From assembly GCF_010183535.1 (NCBI RefSeq), contig NC_071328.1, forward strand, positions 16,120,001-16,184,000: DNA of 64,000 bases, written 5' to 3'. Source of the DNA: Caenorhabditis remanei (lineage: Eukaryota; Nematoda; Chromadorea; Rhabditida; Rhabditidae). The stretch's first letter is position 1. Each line of letters opens with the position of its first letter. The notes under the pieces are model-generated. The model saw only the letters and a program-made list of their open reading frames with translations. It was not told the DNA's origin and ran no database searches. Both the position numbers and the translations under genes were made by a program. This document shows positions 22,070-32,021 of this stretch, piece after piece.

Positions 22070-23960
22070 AAAATGTGTGCCTGCGGCGCTAGATCCGTTA
22101 AGATCGGTTGAGATCGGCTGAGATCGTCTGGGGCGCCTAGCGCGCGTTGTTAAGATTGATTGAGATCGGCTGAGATAGCAGAGACTGGGGCGCCTTCGGC
22201 GATTAGAAATTGTAAGAGTTCCGTTAACCTTTAAGATCGGCTGAAATCGACTGGTGCGCCTTCGGCGCGTTTTGAGATCGGTTGACATCGGCTGAGATAG
22301 CAAGACTGGGGCGCCTTCAGCGCGTTTTCTACGAACTACAAAATTAGAACGGTTCAACGTGTGTGCCTGCGGCGCTAGATCCGTTTAGTTTGCTAGCTGG
22401 GGCGCCTTCGGCGCGAAAATTCCATTTAAATTTAGATAAGTTCTTCAGCAAATATATTTAGACGAGAAATGCAAAACAAAAAAAAACTGAATTTCTAAAT
22501 TCACAAAAACAGCCAATTCACTGTTTTTCACATATTTATCTTAAAAACTAGCCAAACTTTACAAAAATTTGAAAAATTTCCAATTTGCACCACTTTTGCT
22601 GAAGTGGGCGGAGCCTATTAAGCGTCAGATAAGCGTTCATTGAAAATATAATTGAGTTTTAGGAGGTCAATTTCATAAATTCGGTTTCAAACGCGCCGGA
22701 GGCGCCCCAGACGATTTTAAGCGATGGTAATAGTTGGATGTGGTATGACCTGTTTCTAACTTCTAATCTGCTACACAATGCGCCGAAGGCGCCCCAGTCT
22801 TTGCTATTTCAGCCGATCTCAATCGATCTTAACCGATCCCAAAAGTGAAGATCTTGTTCTGTAACAATTTTGCGCCGAAGGCGCACCAGATTGGATTCGT
22901 TTAGATATGGATTTTGTAGTTTGTGGTCTCCATTAATACGCGCCGAAGGCGCCCCAGCCTTGCATAGTTGTCCGGAATCCGGATTCCGGAAATTCCGGAT
23001 TCCGGGATTCCGGGTTTTTTTGACATTCCGGTTCCGGTTCCGGATTCCGGAAGATGAAAATGTTCATTCCGGTTCCGGATTCCGGATTCCGGAAAATGAA
23101 AGTTTTTATTCCGATTCCGGATTCCGGATTCCGGTTTTTTGAATTTTTTTTTCCGGAATCCAGAAGTTTAAATTTAAATTTTTTTTTGAGTTTTAAAGAC
23201 AACTCCGTTACTTCTTTTTCGGTTTTGAACCTCAAAAGTAGTTTTAAACTTTTTATATTTTTTGAATTGAAAACACTCAAAAAAATGACTTGGCCTTGCC
23301 AATTTTTCGAATCATTCCGGATTCCGAAATTCCGGAATTCCGGGATTCCGGGTTTTTTCGTCATTCCGGTTCCGGATTCCGGATTCCGGAAATTTAAAAT
23401 TTTGATTCCGGTTCCGGATTCCGGATTCCGGTATTTGAAAAACTTCATTCCGGTTCCGGATTCCGGATTCCGGAAAATTAAAAATTTGATTCCGGTTCCG
23501 GATTCCGGATTCCGGTTTTTCGGAAAATGGCATTCCGTACAACTATGCAGCCTTGCTATCTCAACCGATCTTAAAACGCGCCGAAGGCGCACCAGACGAT
23601 CTCAACCGATCTTAAAGGTTTACTGTAATTCTTGCAATTCCTAGTCGCCAAGCTATTTCTAAACGCGCCAGAGGCGCTCCAGCCAATCGGGAGCGATGGT
23701 AATAGTTGTATGTGGTATGATTTGTTTCTAAGCTTCTAATCCGCTACACAACGCGCCAAAGGCGCCCCAGTCTATGCCGATCTCAACCGATCTCAACCGA
23801 TCTCAACCGATCTTAACCGATCTCAAAACTGAATATCTTTTTCTGTAACAATTTTGCGTCGGAGGCGCACCAGATTGGATTCTAGACGGAGCGCCGCAGA
23901 CATATCTCAACCTGTTTTTAAACTATTTCTCGCCGCAGGCTCCCCAGCCACTTGCCATCA
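22070..23960. repeat. GCGCC hairpin array interrupted by a MITE
   Basis: Left half (22070-22440) is mostly in reverse orientation (CTGGGGCGCCTTCGGCGCG); right half (22690-22962, 23556-23960) is in forward orientation. Spacers are CCGATCTCAACCGATC runs and CTAATCCGCTACACAACGCG. The 22963-23547 MITE splits a CCAGCCTTGCTATCTC spacer. Confidence 0.68.
22963..23547. mobile_element. hAT-like MITE with TTCCGG interior
   Basis: Termini CATAGTTGTCCGGAAT and ATTCCGTACAACTATG, flanked by a perfect 8-bp duplication CAGCCTTG (22955-22962 and 23548-23555). Removing the element restores the array word CAGCCTTGCTATCTC, also seen uninterrupted at about 21143. The interior has two clusters of TTCCGGTTCCGGATTCCGG words around a T-rich centre. 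Long frames through it (repeating PESGIRNRN on one strand) are artefacts of the repeat. Confidence 0.87.
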
Positions 23961-24587
23961 TTCTTCTGCATAATCATATGTTTCAAGTGTCAGTCCCTCT
24001 TCTTTATCATCTTTATCTCATCATCATTTATCCGTTTATTTTCTTTCATTTTTCCGCAACAATCTCGTACGGAGACTTTCCTCCTCCTCCTATCTCCGTG
24101 TGTGTTCTCAAGTATCAATCTTTTTTCTTCAATGGAGAAATAGTGTGTGATTTGAAGAGAGTTCTAGAGAAATAGGAGCGGCGGGGAGAGAATTTTTTCT
24201 TGATTCAAGAGGAGCATGAAGAAAGAAAAACATGATGTGTTGGTTTTTTTTTTCGAAAAAAATTTGTTTAGAAATTTTTTTTTTTTGGGGAACAGAACAG
24301 CTTGTTGTGATTTCATTATAAAGAAGTACACCATCATTCTTCTTTTTTTGCTCTGACAAGTCTGGCGCGCCTCCGGCGAGTTTTGTAGGGTTTTTTGCTC
24401 CACGAGCAGCCATCAAAAGTGTACACCTATTCCTTATGCATTGCTCTTTTTTTGTTCAATTTTACGAATTTTTTCTTTTTGAAATTGGGGAGTTAGAGAG
24501 CTCTGTTTTTCATTTTTAGTGAGGAGTTCCTCGCAAGCGAGTTTTGTAGTTTCTAGTCAAAACTTTTTGAGCACACTACGGTTTTTC

Positions 24588-24778
24588 TTGTAGATCAAAT
24601 CCAGCTCTCCATTTTTGTAGTTGACAATTTTCTGATAGCTCCGCCCGTTTTTGAGTTATGTGTCTTTAAAGATAGCCAGCAGGTGAAGCGCCGCGTGCTT
24701 TAAAGGCGCATAACTCAAAAGTGGGCGGAGTTATCAAAAAGTTGTCAACTACAAAAATGTGGAGCTGGTTTTGATATT
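24588..24778. repeat. CCGCCC-type palindrome
   Basis: Left arm TTGTAGATCAAATCCAGCTC..TAGCTCCGCCCGTTTTTGAG; right arm CTCAAAAGTGGGCGGAG..GTTGTCAACTACAAAAATG. The loop is GC-rich. Confidence 0.75.
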
Positions 24779-25193
24779 AAACATTTTGGAATATGTTGCA
24801 AATTTTAAAACTGTAACCGGGACTTTTAAGTTTGGCTAGTTTTCAAGATAATGGGAAAATAAGCAGGCTATTTTAGTGAATTTTTGAATCTAGAAATGCA
24901 GTTTTAAAAAAAAATTAGCTTTTAATATAATTCTTGAAAAACCTGTCTAAATTTAAAAAATTATCTGCCGAACGCGCCCCATGTGCTAACAATTTAGAAA
25001 CGAAATGATTCCAAACTCGCCTCAGGTGCGCCAGCAATTTTCAATTCTCATAGCGACGAATCCCAATGCCATTTTCAGTTTGCGGACATTAAGGCGTTAC
25101 GCTTCGCGCCAAAGGAGCCCCAGGGTTGTTATCTCAGCCGGTCTCAAAAGGTCAACATAACTTTTGCAATTTCTAGTCGATATCAGCCGATGA

Positions 25194-25401
25194 CAGTTCT
25201 TGTTTTTTAGTAGGCACTGTACATATATATCTTGTGAGATGTCTTTCAGTCCCAAAACAAAAAACAATTAGGATTTTCTACATTTTGAGAAATGGAGAAA
25301 AAGAATAACAATGAAATTAGTGAGGAGTCTAGTGCGGTATTCAATACAAAAATGGCGAGAAAGTGGACGAATAGGGGGGGGGGGGGGGGGGGGGGGGGGG
25401 G
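25194..25401 (+). repeat. dispersed element with terminal 28-G run
   Basis: Starts CAGTTCTTGTTTTTTAGTAG, passes CACTGTACATATATAT and AATACAAAAATGGCGAG, and ends CGAATA followed by 28 G. An inverted copy at 31367-31567 matches nearly end to end, but there the run is only four C. The run was therefore gained at the element's edge or lost in the other copy. Confidence 0.7.
25374..25401 (+). repeat. poly-G tract, 28 bases
   Basis: An uninterrupted run of 28 G. Long G tracts in Caenorhabditis form quadruplexes and need the FANCJ-like helicase DOG-1 to be copied without deletion (established knowledge in C. elegans). Confidence 0.9.
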
Positions 25402-25761
25402 AATTGCAAGAATTACAATGAACCTTTAAGATCGGCGGAGATCGTCTGGTGTGCCTTCGGCGCGTTGTTAGATTTGACTGCGGCGCTAGATTCCGTCTAG
25501 AAACCAATCTGGGGCGCCTTCGGCTCGAAATCGTTACAGAACAAGATATTCAGTTTTGAGATCGGTTAAGATTGGTTAATATCGGTTGAGATCGGCTAAG
25601 ACTGGGGCGCCTTCGGCGCGTTGTGTAGCGGATTAGAAGCTAGAGACAGGTCATACCATATCCAACTATGCTTATGATCGGTTGGGGCGCCTCTGGCGCG
25701 TTTGGAAATGGCTTGGCGACTAGGAATTGCAAGAAATGAACCTTTAAGATCGGTCGGCTCC

Positions 25762-26434
25762 CAGTTGAAGGTCTTATAAGCAACTTGACCTAATATGTAT
25801 ACTAAACCTTTCGATCATCCCTGTTACATATTGTACGCTTTGTAAATGCCAAAACTTAAAGAGCCTAAACTAGAGCCTAGCCTCTTCGCCTCTGCAACAG
25901 TTTATCTTCAATTTTTTCCTGCAAAATCTGAGAGATCTGTGAGGTCAAAAAAGCTTAGCTGATTGTTGTGTATTGTCTCCTCATGAGTGCAACAAGAAGA
26001 ATATGTCATCTGTTCGAGTGGGGGGTCAATATTTACCATCCGAGGGGGTCGATTGATTGAGAGAAAACGGAACACATACCACGAGAGGGGGGGGACACTT
26101 AAATGCGCGAATAAGTGGTTTCTGAGTAGATTGGGGGGAAAAGGAGGGCGGATGGATTGCAGGGTGTAAATGAGGGTGATTCACAACACTAGTTATTACA
26201 TCACTTTTATCACAAAAAGCGTTAAAAATCGGGTGCGTAGCAACTCCAGTAACTTTGAGATTGCTTTAGATTGGTTGAGATCGGGCGAGATTGTAAAGAC
26301 TGGGGCGCCTTCAGCGCGTTGTGTAGCGGAAGTGTACCTCTTATTTCATTTTGTCAGTTTAAAATTGCATTTTGATAAAATTGTTTTCTTCTTGCCTCTA
26401 AATCTTACTGCTTTTTCCAATTTTTCTTCTCGAA
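25762..26434. other. spacer with one GCGCC word, no gene
   Basis: Purine-rich sequence at 26000-26150 and one GCGCC word at about 26302. Bases 26335-26434 match the sequence that flanks LINE 1 on both sides and act as an uninterrupted reference copy. Confidence 0.4.
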
Positions 26435-26438
26435 AATG

Positions 26439-26852
26439 AATCAGCTTTGGCTGTTTTAGTGGAAAATGACCAACTTTGAGAGTGTGCCATAGTAATTCTG
26501 ATTGTCACACTATGAAAATTTTTAATGAATCATACAAATCAATAGTAGAGCTCCATTTTTGTAGTTGACAACTTTTTTGTACGAGCACTCCCAAGAGAGT
26601 TGTTGTAATTTTACGTCAACAACTCAAAAATCGCACTATTTCGAACTGAAATTGGACGATTTGAGGGAGAAATTACTTTATCAATATGGAACTCTCTAGG
26701 GATTGTGTGTACAAAAAAGTTGTCAACTACAAAAATAGAGCTCTACCTTTGATCTATATGATTCATTACATATCTAGTTGATGGGACAATCAGTATTACC
26801 ATGACACACTCTCAAAGTTGGTCATTTTTCACTGAAAACAGCCAAAGTTGAT
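26439..26852. mobile_element. foldback element, arms about 190 bases
   Basis: Outer ends ATCAGCTTTGGCTGTTTTAG and the complement CTGAAAACAGCCAAAGTTGAT. Within each arm are ACCAACTTTGAGAGTGTG and the inner GTAGTTGACAACTTTTTTGT, the core of the CCGCCC palindrome family without the CCGCCC box. Non-coding. Confidence 0.75.
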
Positions 26853-26972
26853 ACCTTTTTGTCCGGTACTGTAACATGGCTTTAACACTTTTTAAGTATG
26901 AAACTTCTGAAAATGTTTCGTTTTTTGAAAGTAATGCTCTTATCTCATTTTGACAGTTTAAAATTGCATTTT

Positions 26973-28917
26973 ATAGTAATAATAATTTATTCATATTTTT
27001 GTTGTGGGAGAGAAAAAGAAAGAACCGGGCAAAAATTATAAGAACATACAACAAGAAGGGGTGAATAAATATGTAAGATGAGCTATAGGACCCGCAAAGA
27101 GTCCAGTGCTCAAATTTTAGGAAAAATGGTCTGTAAAGGCAGTTGGCGGAGTCGAGACGCAAAAGTTTGTTCGGTTACGGTTTTAGGGAAGAAGGGTACG
27201 ATTTTATCCCAGGTCGAAAAATGTTTATGGAGGAATGAATCGTTTTTCTTACCGCAAAGTACTATTCTATATGGGAACCGGGGGGATAGCGCGGGTTTTA
27301 CATATAAGGCAAGATTGGGGAAATGACACTGGTGGGTTACAATTTTAAAATAGGTTTTAAGAATTAAAATGATGCGTCTATAGTACATGGACATTTGGGA
27401 GGAGATTGCTAAGCGTCGCTCATAAGGGGAAAGGTGAGCATTGGATGAAATTGGTTGGAAGGATAAATTACATCTATGGAAGACTTTTCGAGAGAAGAAG
27501 CGAAGGGGAGATTCTAATTGATTTGTAATGTGAGAGGTTGAAGGGTGAAACAATTCGCAAGCGTACTCGAGTGTTGGACGAATGAAGGAATTGAACAGCT
27601 TGAAGTAGAACTTTGGATTGTTTGATCGGAAGCTATTCAAGATTCTTCTACAATTGAATTTTGCGTTGTTGACTATTTTTGCTATGTGGGTTTCAAATCT
27701 CAGATCACAATCGACAAGAAGACCAAGATCTCTGGCAATATTGGTAGACGCTAGCTTAGCGTTTCCTATAAAATAATCTATGTGTGGGTTGCTTGCACCA
27801 AGATGCAGGACTACTGTTTTATTTTCAGCTAGTTGTAGTTTCCACTTTTCGCACCAATCAGAGATAACGTTAAGAGTTTTCTGGAGACTGGAGGGGTTTT
27901 CGCTGTAGATCTTGAGATCATCAGCAAAGGCAATAGAGTAAACATCTGTTGGAAGGGACTGAATCAAGTCATTGATATACACCAAGAACAGGAATGGACC
28001 CGTTACTGTACCCTGGAGAACACCCGAAATGTTATGAAAACTGTTTTCTGATATGTAGTCATCTATTTTGACTCGAGATTCGCGGTTGGACAAAAAGGAT
28101 CTGAACCAATCGCAAAGCGATGAGTCAAGGCCAAAGTGCATTAATTTGAATAACAGAAGATCATGAGGAACCGAATCGAATGCTTTTCGGAAATCGATTA
28201 GAATGACGTCCATAAATGCTTTAAGTTTCGAAAGTGTTAGGTGGTACTGAGAGGTGGCATCGATGAGGGCCAGTGGGCATGATCTATTGCTTAGGAATCC
28301 GTACTGTTTCTTGGACAGCTGAGCAGCGAGTTCTGATTTAATTGGTTTCAGGATTAATCTCTCGAATAATCTGGCTAGAGGATGTGTAAGAGAGATAGGC
28401 CGGAAGTTAGATGGATCTAGGGTACTGCCCTTTTTGTGCAGCGGAATGACAGTTGCAGTTTTCCAGCAATCGGGAAACTTTCTGGCAGACAACGATTCTG
28501 TGAAGAGTAGCGAAAGCGGGACGGAGATTGAGTTTGCGCATTTCTTTATAATATAAAAGTTGATCCTATCCGTTGAATATCCTATTTTGGGATGCAACTT
28601 AGAAGTAGCTAGGAACACACTAAGAGGGGAAAGATCCACGAATATATTTTTCGGTTTTGGATGAGGGAGGGCAGGATGCGGCGGGGACGGAATTGTGAAG
28701 TTATCTGCAAACGTTTTGATGAATTGGTCGGCAATTTCTGACGGTTCAGTGACCAGGCTACCGTTAACAAGAAGCTTTGTTATGGAGGAAGAAGACGTGA
28801 GCCTTCTTTTAACGAAGCCAAAGAGCCTTCTGGAATTTGCAGATCCAATTATCTCGTTTTCAGATTTCCTTATCCTTTTTCGTATGTTTTTCAGACAAGA
28901 TTTGACTTTTTTCTTAG
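26973..28917 (-). mobile_element. 5'-truncated LINE retrotransposon (LINE 1)
   Basis: Both borders are set by comparison with 26335-26434. The second copy of that sequence stops at GCATTTTA (26973) and resumes at AATTGTTTTCTTCTTG (28918). The LINE between them has an RT-type frame on the minus strand, then a 3' UTR ending in (ATT)n, typical of jockey/CR1-group elements. The endonuclease region is missing. Confidence 0.85.
27110..28917 (-). CDS. reverse transcriptase of LINE 1 (N-terminally truncated)
   Basis: An open frame of about 600 codons without a stop from the 5' junction to TAA at 27110. Near the N-terminus lies linker-like sequence (RRLFGFVKRRLTSSSSITK). RT motifs follow: NFRPISL, the aspartate block DVILIDFRKAFDSVPHDLL, GVLQGTVTGPFLFLVYINDL and the catalytic box AFADDLKIY. 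The downstream KLFNSFIRPTLEYACELF motif is common in jockey/CR1-type LINEs. There is no genuine start codon, because the 5' end with the endonuclease was lost on insertion. It would copy LINE RNA at the target site; as it stands it is a dead-on-arrival copy with an undamaged frame, so it is probably young. The clade is inferred from motifs only. Confidence 0.85.
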
Positions 28918-28989
28918 AATTGTTTTCTTCTTGTCCCTAAATCTTACTTTTTTTCGTAATTTTTTTCATTTCCTGTTTTAAATTTTGAT

Positions 28990-31345
28990 GATTTTCTTTT
29001 TCAGCACATATCGTCGCCAACACGGAGGATCTTCACTTTTTTTTTTACATTTCTGGGTGTTTCTATTTCAAAAAACCGCGCCAAAGGCACGCTTGACATA
29101 CTGGTGCGCCGAAGACGCGGTTTTGAATGCTTGATGAAAGGGGCTGTCGCACCAAATCTCGCGTTCACCCCCCACTAATTTTTGAATTACCGCCCATTAT
29201 GTCTCTCGGTTTCGTTTTTAGAAATGGTACGCGGAACCAGTCCTCATTTTGACTCTCCATTTCCATTCACAGAAAGAAAAAGACAAAAGAAGGATGAATG
29301 AGTCCATAAAATTACCATTTTCCATTTTCCACACACAAATTTCAATTCCTTTCTCTTTGTTTCAGCGGAAAGTGGAACATTTGCCAAATTTTCTGTCTTA
29401 GCGGAAAAGGCGCGCCAGTTTTTTTGTGATTGTAGTTTGTAGCCTAGTTGAAGCGTCTATTTATCTCTCTGTCATAGTTGGCAGACATTTTTCGCGCCGA
29501 AGGCGCCCAGCTAGCAAACTAAACGGATTTAGCGCCGCAGTCACACATTTTGAACATTTCTAATTTTCGCGCCGAAGGCGCTCCAGTATTTCAACCGATT
29601 TCAACCGATCTTAACAATGCGCCAAAGGCGCCCCAGCCGGTCTCAGCCGATTTTAAAGGTTCTTTTACGCACAACTCTGGCGTGCCTTTGGCGAGTCCTT
29701 AGATGTTATCTCCCTCACATTCTTCCATCTTAATTACCGTTTTCTCCTCTTACGTCGTCTCGACCTTCTACCAGAGACCGCCCGTCTCTTTTTCATCTCT
29801 CTGAGGGAGATTTGGAAACAGATTTCAATTTGTGTTCTTACCGCTTTCGTGAATTTCGTGACCTCCACGAGAAATACACAATTTCGGGGGAATTGGCAAT
29901 CTTCTTTTATGAGAGAAGATGCTTAGCAAACTATTGTAGTTTGTAGCGCGCCAAATGGCACCCCAGATTAATCGATCTTAGAGGTTAGGCTAGGGTAGAG
30001 GCGTCAGTTTCATAGTTTTGGTTGATGAATGCGCCGAAGGCGCCCCAGCCGATCTCAACCGATCTCAAAGGTTCATTGTAATTGTTGCAATTTCTTGTCA
30101 CCAAGCAATTTCCAAACGCGCCGAAGGAACCCCAGCCGATCTAAAGCGATGTTAATAGTTGGATGTGCTTTGAGCAGTTAATAGCTTTTAATCCGCTACA
30201 CAACGCGTCGAAGGCGCCCCAGTCTCTGCTATATCAGCCGATCTTAACCAATCTCAATTGTTGGAGGTCCAAGTCGTTGCCAAAAGCGCCTCAGGTACGC
30301 CAGATGGTTTCCCACGGTTTCCTCCCCAAATGCGCCCCTCTCCCCTAATTGAGGGTATTGAACACCGCACTCCGTCGCTTTAAAAGGTAAAAGAGGGAGG
30401 CATTTTAATTATTATGCATGGAAATATAGGTACGGAACACAATTCATTTCCATTCCCCCTTTTTCCCTCTCTATCCGTTTTCTCTCATTTCGTCTCTATT
30501 TCCATGTATACATACATACACATACATTTTCACATTTCTGCCACCGATTTGCATTTTGGGAAACAGGAGAACACAACAGGAGAATAACAAAAAAATTGTG
30601 GAAATGTGTTGGCGTTTTTCTTTTTTTTTTTCTCATCGATTCCCCTATGTGAATTCCTTATTTTATATTGTTGACATTGCTTTTACCCCCTTCTTCTCGA
30701 AAATCTTACACGGAAACGTACTCAAAAACGCGGCGAACGTGCGCCAGATTTTCAAAACGAAGACAGTTTTTACATTTTGAAATCATGGAAACATTTTTTT
30801 CCCAGATGCTCCATTAAGGGATATTTCAACTCCTGAAATAGATAATACGCCGTACTGAAAACGCGCCAAAGGCGCCCCAGAAGCAAACTAAACGGATCTA
30901 GCGCTGCAGGCACACATTTTGAACATTTTTTCATTTATTTTGTAGTTTGTAGTCTCCATTGCTGAAGACCCCTTCGTCTCTACAATCTCAGCCGATTTTA
31001 ACCGATCTTAACAACGCGCCGAACGCGCACCAGTCGATCGCAACCGATCTTAAAGGTTCAACGTATTTCTTGCAATTCCTAGTCGCCAGGCTATTTCCAA
31101 ACGCGCCAGAGGCGCCCCAACCGATCATAAACGATCTAATAGTTGGATGTGGTATGACCAGTTTCTAGCTTCTAATCCGCTACACAACGCGCCGAAGGCG
31201 CCCCAGTCTTAGCCGATCTCAACCGATCTTAACCAATCTTAACCGATCTCAAAACTGAATATCTTGTCCTATGACAATTTCGCGGCGGAGGCGCACCAGA
31301 TAGGTCTATGGACGGAATCTAGCGCAGCAGTCATATCTCAGCCGA
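28990..31345. repeat. GCGCC hairpin words and arrays
   Basis: Isolated words at 29080-29120 and 29407. Arrays at 29490-29690, 29940-30310 and 30860-31345 with CCGATCTCA runs, TTTCTAGCTTCTAATCCGCT and TTTTGTAGTTTGTAG spacers. Between them, 29160-29400 and 30350-30710 are pyrimidine-rich and hold no supported gene. Confidence 0.65.
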
Positions 31346-31366
31346 TGCCAAAGGTTCATAGGTAAC

Positions 31367-31567
31367 TCTCGCAATTCCCCTATTCGTCCACTTTCTTGAT
31401 CTCACCATTTTTGTATTGAATACTCACTAGACTTCTCAATAATTTTATTGTTATTCTTTTTCTCCTTCTCTCAAAATACAGAAAATCCTAATTGTTTTTT
31501 GTGTTTGGCACTGAAAGCCTTCTCGCAAGATATATATGTACAGTGCCTACTAAAAAACAAGAGCTGT
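31367..31567 (-). repeat. inverted copy of the 25194 dispersed element
   Basis: Runs from CCCCTATTCGTCCACTTTCT to CTACTAAAAAACAAGAGCTG. It matches 25194-25377 in reverse with moderate divergence and has four C in place of the 28-G run. Confidence 0.7.
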
Positions 31568-31629
31568 CAATTTTGGTGGTGGTTATGATGTTATGAGAGA
31601 TTCTGGGCACACATTTTGGAGAGGCCACA

Positions 31630-32020
31630 GGCCCGCTTTCGCTCCAAAGGCGCCCTTGCTTGGTTTAAAACGGATTTCAGCGCCGCAGGCACCCCAATTC
31701 AGTTTCTGGAAACACTTTTGAAATCCGAACCCAGAAACTTAGAGGGTTTCTAGCGATGCAGGCAACCCATCTACATGCAATCAATCTAAGACTCCCTCAA
31801 TTCAATTTCTGGAAATTTATTTTAGAAAAGTTAATGCTGACTGCGATTCAAACGGATTCTAGCGCCGCAGGCACCCCAGTTCAGTCTGTGGACCTGTTTT
31901 TGAGATCTCAACCCAGAATTTTTGACGGATTCTGGCGCCGCAGGCAAGCCAGTTGAATTCAAAGGGGCACAAGACATCCTAGACATATTCAATAACCGAT
32001 TCCGCCTAGTCTTCTGGACG
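31630..32020. repeat. GGATTCTAGCGCCGCAGGCA repeats, left of LINE 2
   Basis: Five ACGGATTCTAGCGCCGCAGG-type words at about 60-110 bp spacing, many followed by ACCCCA. The series resumes right of LINE 2 at 33746, so the LINE interrupted it. Confidence 0.65.
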
Positions 32021-32021
32021 G

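Larger units (their letters stand above)
24960..25760. repeat. GCGCC words flanking a poly-G-bearing element
   Basis: Scattered GCGCC words at 24970-25150 and an array at 25430-25760 with CTGGGGCGCCTTCGGCGCG and GAGATCGG spacers. Between them is the dispersed element at 25194-25401. Confidence 0.6.

Noticed and set aside
21853..22071. 72-codon Glu/Ser-rich minus-strand frame
   Set aside because: Protein-like composition, but no acceptor or donor in phase and flanked by GCGCC repeats on one side; left unassigned.
22933..23644. Long frames of repeating PESGIRNRN / IPVPDSGFR on both strands
   Set aside because: They are translations of the TTCCGG minisatellite inside a MITE; open on both strands because of the repeat period.
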